In this document: positions 8,794-17,522 of the stretch, piece by piece
Position numbering within the stretch: position 1 is the stretch's first letter
Layout of the letters: every line of letters begins with the position of its first letter
Assembly: GCA_035316325.1 (NCBI GenBank)
Contig: DATHJB010000022.1
Location: 1 to 54,336, forward strand
DNA from: Acidimicrobiales bacterium
GTDB lineage: Bacteria > Actinomycetota > Acidimicrobiia > Acidimicrobiales > VFJN01
DNA: 54,336 nt
Reading direction: 5' to 3'
Translations under genes and position numbers: made by a program
The notes under the pieces: generated by a model
The model's input: the letters and a program-made list of their open reading frames with translations, nothing else
Database searches by the model: none
Told to the model about the DNA's origin: nothing

Positions 8794-9546
8794 TCACGAG
8801 GGGACATAGCCACCGTTCACGGCGACCGTCTGGCCCGTCACCCAGTCGCCCGCGGGGGAGGCCAGCCACAGCACGGCTCCGGCGACGTCCTCCGGGGTTC
8901 CCAGGCGCCGCATCGGATAGCGGGCGATCGCCCGACGAGCCGCGGCATCCGGCTCCTGCCCGGCTGGGGCGATGGAGCCGAGCGACACGCAGTTGCACGT
9001 CACCCCGTGCGGGCCGACCTCCTTGGCCAGCGCCCGGGAGAAGCCCATCGCTCCTGCCTTGGCCGCCGAGTAGGCGGCCATGCCCGGCTCGCCGACGCGC
9101 CCGGCATCCGACACGATCGAGATGACGCGCCCCCACCGTTGGTCGACCATGTGCTCGAGGACGAGCCGGGAGCAGTGCAGGACGCCGTAGAGGTTGAGGG
9201 AGATGAACCTGTCCCAGTCGGGCCGGGTCGTCTCGACGAAGGGCGTCGCCCGGATGCCCGACGGCGGCAGGCCCGCGTTGTTGACGAGGACGTCCACCGG
9301 ACCCACCCGCGCCGCGACGCTGCGGACCATGTCCTCGACCTCGTCCGGCTCGGTGATGTCCGCGGCCACCGTCACGGCCTGTCCCCCGGCCTCGCGGATC
9401 GATTCGGTCACGCCGTCGGCCCGGTCGGCGGCGAGGTCGTTGACCGCCACGGCGGCACCGCGGGCCGCGAGGGCCCGGGCGATGGCGGCTCCGACGCCCT
9501 GGCCGGCCCCGGTGACCAGGGCGACACGTCGGGACAGGTCGTCCAC
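8794..9546 (-). CDS. SDR family oxidoreductase (3-oxoacyl/3-hydroxyacyl-type)
   Basis: 250 residues from GTG. The cofactor motif TGAGQGVG (residues 12-19) differs slightly from the usual TGxxxGIG. NNAG is at about 91, Ser in SIVSDAG (about 141), the YSAAK dyad at about 155-159 and the C-terminus DWVTGQTVAVNGGY. Length and motifs match 3-oxoacyl-ACP/CoA reductase-type SDRs. It lies 3 bp after the acyl-CoA dehydrogenase stop in the - operon headed by the substrate-binding protein. A role as the 3-hydroxyacyl-CoA or ring-alcohol dehydrogenase is likely but unspecific. Confidence 0.88.
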   Translation of the reverse strand: MDDLSRRVALVTGAGQGVGAAIARALAARGAAVAVNDLAADRADGVTESIREAGGQAVTVAADITEPDEVEDMVRSVAARVGPVDVLVNNAGLPPSGIRATPFVETTRPDWDRFISLNLYGVLHCSRLVLEHMVDQRWGRVISIVSDAGRVGEPGMAAYSAAKAGAMGFSRALAKEVGPHGVTCNCVSLGSIAPAGQEPDAAARRAIARYPMRRLGTPEDVAGAVLWLASPAGDWVTGQTVAVNGGYVPS

Positions 9547-9549
9547 GGG

Positions 9550-10701
9550 TCAGACCCCGAGCATCCGGCGGCCGATGAGCTCCTTCATGATCTCGTTCGT
9601 CCCTCCGTAGATCGACATGACCCGCCCGTCGCGCCAGGCCCGGGCGATGGGGTACTCCTCCATGTAGCCGTAGCCCCCGTGGAGCTGCAGGCAGGTGTCG
9701 AGCACCCGCCGGTTGAGATCGGTGCACCACCACTTCGCCTCGGCCGCCTCCTCCGCGGAGAGCTCGCCGCGGTTCAGCGCCTCGATCTGGCGGTCGACGA
9801 AGGCGCTCCCCACGTCCAGCTCCGTGCGCATGGTGGCGAGCGCGAACCGGCTGTTCTGGAACGAGCCGATCGGCGACCCGAAGGCGTGGCGCTCCTTGCA
9901 GTACTCCAGCGTCCAGCCGAAGGCGGCCTCCGCGTGTGCCAGCGCGACCACGGCGATCCCGAGCCGCTCGGAGGGCAGGTTCTCGACGAGGTACCGGAAT
10001 CCCTGGTTCTCCTCGCCCAGCAGGTTGGCGGCGGGGACGGCGACGTCGTCGAAGAACAGCTCGCCGGTGTCCGCCGCGTGCTGGCCGACCTTGTCGAGGT
10101 TGCGACCCCGCCTGAACCCGGGCGTGCCCGACTCCACGACGAGCAGGCTCAGCGCGCGGCCACGGTCGCCGGAGTCGCCCGTCTTGCAGGCGACGACGAC
10201 GAGGTCGCTGCTGTGGGCGCTGGAGATGAAGGTCTTCGCGCCGCTCAGGACGTAGGTGTCGGCGTCGCGGATCGCGCGGGTGGCGATGGCGTTGAGGTCG
10301 GAGCCGGTGCCGGGCTCGGTCATGGCCACGGTGGCCAGGAGCTCTCCGGAGGCGAGCCCGGGGAACCACCGGGCCCGCTGCTGCTCGTCGGCCACCGACC
10401 GGAGGTAGGCGACCGCGACGTTGTGGTTGAGGATGCCCTGGCCGGCGTTGAGCATCCCGCTGGCGCCGAACTCCTCCTGGATGACGGCTTCGAACCGGAA
10501 GTCGGCCGAGCCGCCGCCGCCGAACTCCTCGGGAATCGTGAGGCCCAACAGGCCGGCGGCCCCGGCATGCCGGTAGAGCGCCCGGTCGACGATGCCGGCC
10601 CGCTCCCAGTCTCCGAAGTGGGGGGCGACCTCGCGTTCGATCAAGGTCCTCACGGTCTTCCGGAACAGCTCGTGGGCTTCGTCGTACAGCGTCCTGCGCA
10701 T
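9550..10701 (-). CDS. Acyl-CoA dehydrogenase (long-chain-type catalytic Glu)
   Basis: 383 residues; ATG at 10701 sits in ATGA overlap with the upstream LLM stop, and a GTG one codon earlier is an alternative. FAD-site motif VAMTEPGTGSDLN (about residue 125) and the C-terminal GGYGYMEEYP and IYGGTNEIMKELIGRRML are diagnostic. The last motif has Gly where medium-chain enzymes have the catalytic Glu, as in long-chain ACADs whose base is in the helix LPSERLGIA, visible here at about residue 240. It should introduce an alpha,beta double bond in an acyl-CoA and pass electrons to ETF. One of three ACADs in the cluster. Confidence 0.93.
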   Translation of the reverse strand: MRRTLYDEAHELFRKTVRTLIEREVAPHFGDWERAGIVDRALYRHAGAAGLLGLTIPEEFGGGGSADFRFEAVIQEEFGASGMLNAGQGILNHNVAVAYLRSVADEQQRARWFPGLASGELLATVAMTEPGTGSDLNAIATRAIRDADTYVLSGAKTFISSAHSSDLVVVACKTGDSGDRGRALSLLVVESGTPGFRRGRNLDKVGQHAADTGELFFDDVAVPAANLLGEENQGFRYLVENLPSERLGIAVVALAHAEAAFGWTLEYCKERHAFGSPIGSFQNSRFALATMRTELDVGSAFVDRQIEALNRGELSAEEAAEAKWWCTDLNRRVLDTCLQLHGGYGYMEEYPIARAWRDGRVMSIYGGTNEIMKELIGRRMLGV

Positions 10702-11618
10702 CACGGTGATCCTGACTCTGGGTGGCGGCGGGCGGCCGTGACCGACTCGACCCGGCGGGCGATCTCGGCTGCCGCCTCGGCCACGGCGGCCGGCGACGCA
10801 GGGGGAGCGTCGCCGGCCGGTCGTGGCCCGGAGAGCTGCCAGGGGAGGACGACGAGCCCGTCGATCCCCATGCGGGCGAGGGCGGCGAGACGCTCGTCGG
10901 TGAGGGCGCCTTTCACACCACTGCGCACGAGGAACGAGCTGTCACCGGTGCCGGCCTGCGCCCGCTCCTCCTGCACCAGCGCGAGCAACGCCTGCAGCTC
11001 GTCGAGCTCGGGGTTGACGCCCACCCAGCCGTCGCCTAGCCGGGCGGCGCGCCGGATCGCGGCTCGGCTGTGACCGCCGACGAGAACGGGGACGGGCGAC
11101 GGAGGGAGGGGCCGGACGGACACGCCGCGGAACGCGTGGTGCTTGCCGGGGTGCTCGACGACGCTCTCCTGCCAGAGGCGGCGGAGCAGGGGGATCTCCT
11201 CGTCGAGGCGACTCCCCCGCCGCTCGAAGTCGACCTCGAGGGCGTCGTACTCCTCCCGCATCCAGCCGACCCCGACGCCCAGGTCGAACCGGCCATCCGC
11301 GAAGGCCGCCGCGGTCGCGACCTGGCGGGCGAGCGCGATCGGGTGCCACAGCGGAGCGAGCAGGACATGGGTCATGAACCGGAGCCGGCTCGTGACCCCG
11401 GCCATGACCGCGATCAGCGTGACCGGATCGGGGAACTCGGCGTCCGCGGGGAACTGGGGTGGCCGACCGCCCGCGTACGGGTAGCCCGACGCCACGTCGT
11501 CGGGGACGCACATGTGGTCCGAGACGGCCACTCCCGTGACGCCGGTGTGGTCGAGCTCGCTCGCCAGGGCCACCAGGTCACGTGGCGCGGCCTGCGGCAG
11601 CGACACCCACACGTCCAT
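10701..11618 (-). CDS. LLM-class F420/flavin-dependent oxidoreductase
   Basis: 305 residues. Luciferase-like TIM-barrel motifs are visible: MDVWVSLPQ N-terminal strand, VAVSDHMCVP (about residue 30), VTLIAVMAGVTSRLRFMTHVLL (about 70), FDLGVGVGWMREEYDALEVDF (about 115) and VPVLVGGHSRAAIRRAARLGDGWVGV (about 180). The combination GVGVGWMREE...D/E with LVGGH is typical of actinobacterial F420-dependent members. It sits between an amidohydrolase (18 bp) and an acyl-CoA dehydrogenase (1-bp overlap) in one operon. It probably performs hydride transfer or oxygenation of a pathway intermediate; F420 use is inferred from family resemblance. Confidence 0.87.
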   Translation of the reverse strand: MDVWVSLPQAAPRDLVALASELDHTGVTGVAVSDHMCVPDDVASGYPYAGGRPPQFPADAEFPDPVTLIAVMAGVTSRLRFMTHVLLAPLWHPIALARQVATAAAFADGRFDLGVGVGWMREEYDALEVDFERRGSRLDEEIPLLRRLWQESVVEHPGKHHAFRGVSVRPLPPSPVPVLVGGHSRAAIRRAARLGDGWVGVNPELDELQALLALVQEERAQAGTGDSSFLVRSGVKGALTDERLAALARMGIDGLVVLPWQLSGPRPAGDAPPASPAAVAEAAAEIARRVESVTAARRHPESGSP

Positions 11619-11636
11619 CGCTCGGCAGCTCCCGGT

Positions 11637-12854
11637 TCAGGGCCCGGCGAGATCGGGCAGGTCGGCCGGCGTGAAGTCGAAGACCCGCTCCGCGTTGCCC
11701 CGGAGCACCTTGAACTGCACGTCCTCGGGGAGGTACCCGAGGCGCTCGTGGGCTATCGCCATCGAGTTCGGCCAGGTCGAGTCGGTGTGCGGGTAGTCGG
11801 TCTCGATCATGACGTTGTCGACGCCGATCGCCTCGATCGACTGTGCGCCGTGGGCGTCGTCGATGAAGCAGCCGTAGAGGTGGTCGCGGAACAGCTGCGA
11901 GGGCAGGGCGCCGAGCTCGGCACCGGTCCCCTCGACGAGCTTCGCCTCGCCACTCGACAGGTCGCCCTCGAAGTCGCCCTTGCTCGCCCAGTAGCCCTGT
12001 CGCTCGACCACGTAGTCGCAGCGCTCGAGCACGTAGGGGATCCACCCGATGCCACCCTCGGACAGGCACACCTTGAGGCCCGGGTGGCGGGGCAGGACCC
12101 CGCTGAACAGCCAGTCGATGCAGGTCGACGCGATGTTGATCGGCTGCAGCGCGATGGTCGCGATCATGGGCATGTCCGGTGCCGTCCTGGGCAGCTTCGA
12201 GGACGAGCCGAGGTGGGTGCACAGCGCCATGCCGGTCTCGGCCGCGGCGGCGAACACCGGCTCCCAGTAGCGGTCCCGGTCGTGGATGGACGGGAGGCCG
12301 AGGGGAACGGGGTTCTCGCTGAACGCCACCGCCTTCGCGCCCAGCCCAGCTGTCCGCTCGATCTCCTCCCGAGCCAGCATCGGGTCCCAGAGGGGGATGA
12401 TGATCATCGGGATGAAGCGCCCGGGGGCGCTGCCGGCCCATTCCTCGAGCATCCAGTCGTTGTAGGCCTGCACGCAGAGCAGACCGAGCTCCCGATCCTG
12501 GGCCTCGTAGAAGGTCTGGCCGCAGAAGCGTGGGAACGACGGGAAGCAGAGGGATGCCAGCACCCGGTCGCGGTCCATGTCCTCGAGGCGCGCCCGGGGG
12601 TCGTAGCAGCCGGGGCGCATCTCGTCGTAGGTCATGGGAAGAGGGCTGAACTCCTCCCTCTTCTTCCCTGCCGCGGCGGCCAGCCCGATCGTCGGCATGC
12701 GCTTGCCCTCGAAGAACCAGGCCTCCCCGGCATCGTCCCGCCGGATCGTCGGCCCGACGTCCCGGTACTTGGCGGGAAGCCGGCTCTCCCACACGTGCGG
12801 GGGCTCCAGCACGTGGTCGTCGACCGAGATCATCCAGTCGAGTCGGGCGCTCAT
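11637..12854 (-). CDS. Amidohydrolase family protein (PF04909-type)
   Basis: 405 residues; ATG overlaps the stop of the substrate-binding protein gene (ATGA). The N-terminal metal strand is ISVDDHVLEPPHVWESRLP, the middle His is in ALCTHLGSS (about residue 205), and the final Asp motif is IETDYPHTDSTWP (about residue 345). This matches the ACMSD/amidohydrolase-2 subgroup that includes decarboxylases. It is related in architecture to the protein at 32531-33691 (ESDYPHPTS) and more distantly to 556-1401. Co-transcription with import and CoA genes implies a catabolic step such as decarboxylation or C-C hydrolysis of an intermediate; not provable here. Confidence 0.87.
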   Translation of the reverse strand: MSARLDWMISVDDHVLEPPHVWESRLPAKYRDVGPTIRRDDAGEAWFFEGKRMPTIGLAAAAGKKREEFSPLPMTYDEMRPGCYDPRARLEDMDRDRVLASLCFPSFPRFCGQTFYEAQDRELGLLCVQAYNDWMLEEWAGSAPGRFIPMIIIPLWDPMLAREEIERTAGLGAKAVAFSENPVPLGLPSIHDRDRYWEPVFAAAAETGMALCTHLGSSSKLPRTAPDMPMIATIALQPINIASTCIDWLFSGVLPRHPGLKVCLSEGGIGWIPYVLERCDYVVERQGYWASKGDFEGDLSSGEAKLVEGTGAELGALPSQLFRDHLYGCFIDDAHGAQSIEAIGVDNVMIETDYPHTDSTWPNSMAIAHERLGYLPEDVQFKVLRGNAERVFDFTPADLPDLAGP

Positions 12855-14434
12855 CGCAGCGACACCCGGTCCCACAGCCAGATCCCGTCGACCGCACTGT
12901 CGAGGCCGACGACGTCGTCGGCGACGAGGGCTCGGCTCGGGGTCTGGACGAGGAAGTAGGCGACGGCGTCGTCGTTGACGACGATCTCCTGGACGTCCTT
13001 GAGGAGATCCGCCTGCTCGGCCTCGTCGGTCGTCGCAGCGGCCTCGGCGAGCAGGCGGTCCACCTCGGGGTTGGAGTAACCACCGAGGTTGAGGGGGCCG
13101 CCGGTCTCGTAGAAGGTCCGGAAGTCCGACAACGGGTTGGCGGCAGCCCAGGAGAAGACGGCGACGTCGAACGCCCCGGAGAGCAGACCGGGGAAGTACT
13201 GCGCCCCGTCGACGACGTTCAGCTCGACCTCGACGTTGTCGAACTCCTGCAGTTGGGCCTGGAAGAGCTCGGCCGTCGCCCGCGCCGCCTGGGGGGCGGT
13301 GAACTGGATCGACATCGGCTCCCCCGTCTCGTCGGCGTACTCGTCGAACAGGCTCTGGGCCTCGCCCGGGTCGAAGCCGGGGAACTCCGCCTCGGCGTCG
13401 TGGAACGGGCTGTCGTCGGTGAAGATGCTCGACTCGACCCGGCCCCGGCCGCTGTAGCGGATCTCGTTGACCTCGTCGCGGTTGATGGCGTGCTGGACCG
13501 CCAACCGGGCGGTCTCGCTGTCGAAGGGGGCTTTCGCGGTGTTGAAGATGAGCGTCGATCCGCCGCCGGGCGCACCCTGCTCGACGACCGTGCCCTCGGT
13601 GATCGAGGAGACGTCCTGGGTGATGCCGACACCCATGAGCTGGGCATCGCCCGACAGGAACGTGTTCAGGCGCTGCTCGTCGTCGGACACGAACCGGATG
13701 GTCAGGTGGTCGAGGTAGGGCTTCGGCTGATCCCAGTACTCGGGGTTGCGGTCGAACTCCGCCGTGCCGTCCGCGCCGATCGACGTGACGACGAACGGCC
13801 CGGCCCCCACCGGATCCGATTGGAGGAACGATGCCTCGTCGGCCTGGAGAGCCGTCGGCGAGCCGACGAACGCCAGGTTCCGAGCGACCGTGCGGTCGAA
13901 GGTGCTGTCGGGCGCCGCGAGCTCGATCTCGAGCGTCAGCGGGTCGGCCACAGTGAGGGAGGCGATCTGGGCGGCGACCGGTGCCACCGGGCTCTGGGCC
14001 AACCCCGCGGCCCGCTCCCAGTTGAACTTCACGGCCTCGGCATCGAACGGCGTGCCGTCGCTGAAGGTCACGTCCTCCCGCAGGCCCAACACCCAGTGCG
14101 CCGAGTCGGACGCGGTCAACGACTCGGCCATCGACGGGACGACCTCGCCGGTCTCGTAGTCCTCGTAGACGAGCATCCCGAAGACCGCACCGAGGTACGC
14201 GGCGGCGCTGTCCGCCTCGTTCGAGACGTCCGCCGGCTCGAACGCGTTGAAGCCGGCCCCCGAGTAGAGGAAGGTGAGGTCCCCGCCCGAGACGGGATCT
14301 CCCGGGGTCTCGGTGGGCGACCCGCCCCCACCACCTTCGGCTCCACCGTCGTCCCCGCCGCACGCGACGAGACTCCCTGCCAGGCAGGCCACCAGCGGCC
14401 AGACCAGGCGCGCTCCTGCGAAGCGAGTGCGCAT
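12851..14434 (-). CDS. ABC transporter substrate-binding lipoprotein, family 5 (oligopeptide/dipeptide type)
   Basis: 527 residues, ATG preceded by agggggaa. It has a lipoprotein signal: positively charged MRTRF, hydrophobic stretch, and lipobox ending LVACGG (Cys about residue 25), followed by an acidic/Gly linker. The SBP_bac_5 signature region is visible around residues 75-130 (VPSMAESLTASDSAHWVLGLREDVTFSDG), and NRDEVNEIRYSG and the C-terminal LLKDVQEIVVNDDAVAYFLV also fit. It captures an extracellular oligomeric or amphiphilic ligand for the permease/ATPase genes just upstream (14496-18490), but a palindrome and an operator-like site at 14457-14504 suggest its own promoter. Followed by translationally coupled enzyme genes. 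Ligand unknown. Confidence 0.92.
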   Translation of the reverse strand: MRTRFAGARLVWPLVACLAGSLVACGGDDGGAEGGGGGSPTETPGDPVSGGDLTFLYSGAGFNAFEPADVSNEADSAAAYLGAVFGMLVYEDYETGEVVPSMAESLTASDSAHWVLGLREDVTFSDGTPFDAEAVKFNWERAAGLAQSPVAPVAAQIASLTVADPLTLEIELAAPDSTFDRTVARNLAFVGSPTALQADEASFLQSDPVGAGPFVVTSIGADGTAEFDRNPEYWDQPKPYLDHLTIRFVSDDEQRLNTFLSGDAQLMGVGITQDVSSITEGTVVEQGAPGGGSTLIFNTAKAPFDSETARLAVQHAINRDEVNEIRYSGRGRVESSIFTDDSPFHDAEAEFPGFDPGEAQSLFDEYADETGEPMSIQFTAPQAARATAELFQAQLQEFDNVEVELNVVDGAQYFPGLLSGAFDVAVFSWAAANPLSDFRTFYETGGPLNLGGYSNPEVDRLLAEAAATTDEAEQADLLKDVQEIVVNDDAVAYFLVQTPSRALVADDVVGLDSAVDGIWLWDRVSLR

Positions 14435-14456
14435 GCTTCCCCCTCTCATTCGCTGT

Positions 14457-14490
14457 CGGACAGGTTGCCGAACGTTCGGGAACCTGTCCG
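14457..14490. repeat. 34-bp imperfect palindrome upstream of the substrate-binding protein gene
   Basis: Outer arms CGGACAGGTT (14457-14466) and AACCTGTCCG (14481-14490) are exact reverse complements. The inner core CCGAACGTTCGG (14468-14479) is a perfect 12-bp palindrome; only the G/G pair 14467/14480 breaks symmetry. It lies 23 bp before the lipoprotein start and after the ATPase stop. It could be a dyad operator or, as RNA, a strong stem that protects the binding-protein message after processing, a common way to raise binding-protein levels over permease. No T-run follows, so a simple terminator is unlikely. Confidence 0.6.
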
Positions 14491-14504
14491 GAACATTAAT
14501 TCCA
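14489..14504 (-). promoter_or_regulatory. Operator-like palindrome (site G) upstream of the 14434-3938 operon
   Basis: CGGAACATTAATTCCA matches the repeated CGGAAY-N4-RTTCCG pattern with one arm imperfect at the last base. It overlaps the final codons and stop of the ATPase gene (stop at 14496-14498) and abuts the 34-bp palindrome. Read on the - strand, TAATGT lies where other sites carry a -10. It is placed to control the operon beginning with the substrate-binding protein. Regulator unproven. Confidence 0.5.
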
Positions 14505-15509
14505 TTTCCTGTCGGGGGCAAGGCCTGGGAAGTGACACGCCACGAAATGGCCCGGAGCGGCCTCGCGGATCGCCGGCTCCTCCTCGGCACAGCGGTCGCT
14601 CGCCCGGGGGCAGCGGGTGCGGAACCGGCACCCGCTCGGCGGGTCGATGGGCGAAGGCACGTCCCCCGAGATCCGCAGCGGCTCAACCGCGGCCGACGGG
14701 TCCGGGTGCGGGATCGCGCTCAGCAACGCCTGCGTGTACGGATGCTCCGGCGCGTCGTAGAGCCGGTCGGCCGGCGCGATCTCGCACAGCTTGCCCAGGT
14801 ACATCACCGCCACCCGGTCGCTGACGTTCTTGACGACGGCCAGGTCGTGGGAGATGAAGACCAGGGTCAACCCGTAGCGAGCCTTCATGTCCTCGAGCAG
14901 GTTGATGATCTGGGCCTGCACCGACACGTCGAGCGCGGAGACGGGCTCGTCGCAGATCACGAGGTCGGGACCGAGCACCAGGGCCCGGGCGATGGCGACA
15001 CGCTGGCACTGGCCACCGGACAGCTCGCGGGGTCGGCGGCTCCCGACGACGTCGGGGTCGAGGCCCACCGCCGACAGCGCCTCGTCGACGCGCGGCTGCC
15101 ACGGGCGGGGAGCCCGGCTGATGGCCAACCCTTCGCCGACGATGTCTCGCACCTTGCGTCGCTCGTTGAGCGACGAGGCCGGATCCTGGAAGATCATGTG
15201 GAGGCGGTGGCGCACCCGGCGCAGGTCGCGGCCACCCAGCGCCGTCAGGTCCAGACCGTCGAAGACCACGCTGCCCGAGGTGGGCCGGGTGAGCATCATC
15301 ACGGCCCGCCCGGCCGTCGACTTCCCGCACCCGGACTCGCCGACGAGGCCGAGGGTCTCTCCCCGGCGGACGTCCAGGGCCAGGCCCGACACGGCCTGGA
15401 CCTTGGGGCCGCGCGCCGGTCCACGAGTGGTGTACTCGACCACCAGGTCGTCGACGCGCAGCAGCACGTCGTCGCCGTCGCGCAGGTGCGAGTTCCCGCT
15501 ACCCGCCAC
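14496..15509 (-). CDS. ABC transporter ATP-binding protein (oligopeptide type, DppF/OppF-like)
   Basis: 337 residues from GTG, overlapping the upstream ATPase by 11 bp. Walker [10 protein letters not shown] (about residue 57), Q-loop [12 protein letters not shown], signature [15 protein letters not shown] (about 160), Walker [13 protein letters not shown] (about 180) and H-loop FISHDLAVV are all present; the signature has Cys where QRQR is usual. The C-terminal oligopeptide-transporter extension [16 protein letters not shown] with a Cys-containing tail ([15 protein letters not shown]) identifies the DppF/OppF branch. It should pair with the next ATPase upstream to energise the permeases at 16557-18490. 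Confidence 0.95.
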   Translation of the reverse strand: MAGSGNSHLRDGDDVLLRVDDLVVEYTTRGPARGPKVQAVSGLALDVRRGETLGLVGESGCGKSTAGRAVMMLTRPTSGSVVFDGLDLTALGGRDLRRVRHRLHMIFQDPASSLNERRKVRDIVGEGLAISRAPRPWQPRVDEALSAVGLDPDVVGSRRPRELSGGQCQRVAIARALVLGPDLVICDEPVSALDVSVQAQIINLLEDMKARYGLTLVFISHDLAVVKNVSDRVAVMYLGKLCEIAPADRLYDAPEHPYTQALLSAIPHPDPSAAVEPLRISGDVPSPIDPPSGCRFRTRCPRASDRCAEEEPAIREAAPGHFVACHFPGLAPDRKWN

Positions 15510-16560
15510 GGGCCTGGTCTCCTACGGCATGGCGCTCCAGGGCGAGGCGATCCTCGGCCGACCCGACGGGGAAGAAGCAGGCGTAGCTGTGCTCGGGCCG
15601 CTCGGGCACCGGGCGGAGCGGGGGGTCCTCGTGCCGGCACTGCGGCTGGGCCCGGGGGCACCGGGACGCGAACCGACATCCCGGCGACGGGTCGACGACG
15701 TCGACCGGCCGGCCCGGGATGACGGCGAGCCGGGTGTGGCTCGGCGCCTCGATGCGGGGCACGGCCGCGAGCAGGCATGCGGTGTAGGGGTGGCGCTGGT
15801 CCTCGAAGATCGACTCGGTCGGGCCCGTCTCCACCACCCGCCCGCCGTACATGACCATCACGCGGCGGGCCCGCCCGGCGACCACGCCGAGGTCGTGCGT
15901 GATCAGCACCATCGCCATGTGCGTCTCGCGCTGCAGGTCGCTCAGCAGGTCGAGGATCTGGCGCTGGATCGTGACGTCGAGGGCGGTCGTCGGTTCGTCC
16001 GCCAGCAGCAGCTGCGGCGAGCAGGCGATGGCCATGGCGATCGAGACGCGCTGGCGCATGCCGCCGGACAGCTCCTGCGGGTAGGCGTCGAGCCGCCGCT
16101 CCGGCTCGGGCACGCCCACCGAGCGCAACAGCTCGACCGACCGCGAGCGGGCCTCACGCTTGCTCGACCGGAGGTGCAGCCGCAGGGGCTCCGCCAGCTG
16201 GCGACCGATCGTCATCACCGGGTTCAGCGACGTCATCGGGTTCTGGAACACCATCGCCACGTCGCGGCCCCACACCGACCGGGCCGCCCGTGGCGCGAGA
16301 GCCCCGAGGTCGCGGCCGAGGAACGTGACCGACCCGGAGGTCATGGCGGTGGAAGGCGTCAGGCGCATGATCGAGCGGGCCAGGACCGACTTCCCGGAAC
16401 CGGACTCGCCGACGATGCCGAGCGTCTCCCCGGTCTCCAGCGTGAACGAGACGTCGTCGACCGCGTGCACGAGGCCTCGTGGGGTCGGGAACCGCACGCT
16501 CAGGCCGCGGACGTCGAGGAGCGCGGCCGCGGGATCGGTGCTGCCGTTGCCGCCGCTCAT
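15499..16560 (-). CDS. ABC transporter ATP-binding protein (oligopeptide type, DppD/OppD-like)
   Basis: 353 residues; ATG in ATGA overlap with the permease upstream. Walker [10 protein letters not shown] (about residue 51), Q-loop [12 protein letters not shown], signature [16 protein letters not shown] (about 160), Walker [15 protein letters not shown] and [11 protein letters not shown] are complete. The C-terminal [15 protein letters not shown] plus [16 protein letters not shown] is the oligo_HPY extension. All importer genes are in the order permease-permease-ATPase-ATPase-binding protein, a standard Dpp/Opp layout, so this is a complete family-5 importer. Confidence 0.95.
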   Translation of the reverse strand: MSGGNGSTDPAAALLDVRGLSVRFPTPRGLVHAVDDVSFTLETGETLGIVGESGSGKSVLARSIMRLTPSTAMTSGSVTFLGRDLGALAPRAARSVWGRDVAMVFQNPMTSLNPVMTIGRQLAEPLRLHLRSSKREARSRSVELLRSVGVPEPERRLDAYPQELSGGMRQRVSIAMAIACSPQLLLADEPTTALDVTIQRQILDLLSDLQRETHMAMVLITHDLGVVAGRARRVMVMYGGRVVETGPTESIFEDQRHPYTACLLAAVPRIEAPSHTRLAVIPGRPVDVVDPSPGCRFASRCPRAQPQCRHEDPPLRPVPERPEHSYACFFPVGSAEDRLALERHAVGDQARGG

Positions 16561-17522
16561 CGCCCGCCCTCGCCTGCGTCGAGCCGGTCGCCGAGCCACT
16601 CGCCGACGACCCGGAACGACATCACGGTCAGGACCAGGCAGACCGCGGGGGTGAAGATGAGTTGAGGAGCCACCCGCAGCGACTGGCGACCCTCGTTGAT
16701 CATCCCGCCCCAGCTCGGCTGCGGCGGCGGGACGCCGAGCCCCACGAAGCTGAGCGTTCCCTCGGCGACGATGAAGGCCGCCAGCACCAGCAGCATCACC
16801 GAGAGCAGGACCGGCATGAGGTTGGGGAGGATCTCGCGGAACATGATCCGCCACGTCGTCGCCCCCATCGAGCGTGCGGTCATGACGAACTCGCGCTCCG
16901 CGAGCGCCAGAGTCCTTGCCCTGGCCACGCGGGCGAAGCCCGGCACCCCGAGGACCGAGAGGGCGACGATGACGGTGGTGACGTCCCGGCGCCCGATCGA
17001 GGCGATGGCCATCAGCAGCACCAGGGCCGGAAAGGCCAGCAGCGCGTCGAGCAGCACGCCCACGGTCTCGTCGACCTTGCCCCGCATGTAGCCCGTGACG
17101 ACGCCGATGACGGTGCCGATCGCCCCGGCAAGAGAGGCCGCCACCACCGCGATCAGCAGCGACTGGCGGGCGCCGTAGACGAGCCGCGACGCCATGCTGC
17201 GGCCGAACCCGTCCGTCCCGAGGGGCTCGTCCAGACGCAGGCCGATCGGCGACCGCGGCGGCAACGACCTGACGATGCGGTCGTAGGGCTCGAGGGGCAG
17301 CAGGTCGGCCAGGAGCGCCGTCCCGATCACGAGGGCCAGCCAGCCGACGGCGAGCCAGACGGCGACCCGGCGGCGGCGACGCCTGCCTGCCCCCGTGGTC
17401 CCGGTGGTGAGGAGCCCCAGGCCCCCTTCCTCGATCGGCGACCTGCCCTCGTCGGGACCAACGGGGTCGGACGGGTCCTCGATCTCCGACGACGGCACCT
17501 CGGGCGGCAGGACGCGGCTCAT
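16557..17522 (-). CDS. ABC transporter permease (DppC/OppC-like)
   Basis: 321 residues, ATGA overlap with the upstream permease. An acidic N-terminal stretch of about 45 residues precedes RRRRRRVAVWLAVGWLALVIGTALLADLLP (first helix). Further helices include LLIAVVAASLAGAIGTVIGVVTGY and MPVLLSVMLLVLAAFIV. The cytoplasmic coupling loop EREFVMTARSMGATTWRIMFREILPN carries the conserved EAA-G-P arrangement. The LGTDGFGRS segment is characteristic of DppC-type permeases. It forms the membrane channel with the 17519-18490 product. Confidence 0.93.
   Translation of the reverse strand: MSRVLPPEVPSSEIEDPSDPVGPDEGRSPIEEGGLGLLTTGTTGAGRRRRRRVAVWLAVGWLALVIGTALLADLLPLEPYDRIVRSLPPRSPIGLRLDEPLGTDGFGRSMASRLVYGARQSLLIAVVAASLAGAIGTVIGVVTGYMRGKVDETVGVLLDALLAFPALVLLMAIASIGRRDVTTVIVALSVLGVPGFARVARARTLALAEREFVMTARSMGATTWRIMFREILPNLMPVLLSVMLLVLAAFIVAEGTLSFVGLGVPPPQPSWGGMINEGRQSLRVAPQLIFTPAVCLVLTVMSFRVVGEWLGDRLDAGEGGR

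Noticed and set aside
8741-10369. Long - strand frame overlapping SDR and acyl-CoA dehydrogenase genes
   Set aside because: Low-complexity Arg/Pro-rich translation in a shifted frame of genes with clear motifs; typical GC-rich shadow.
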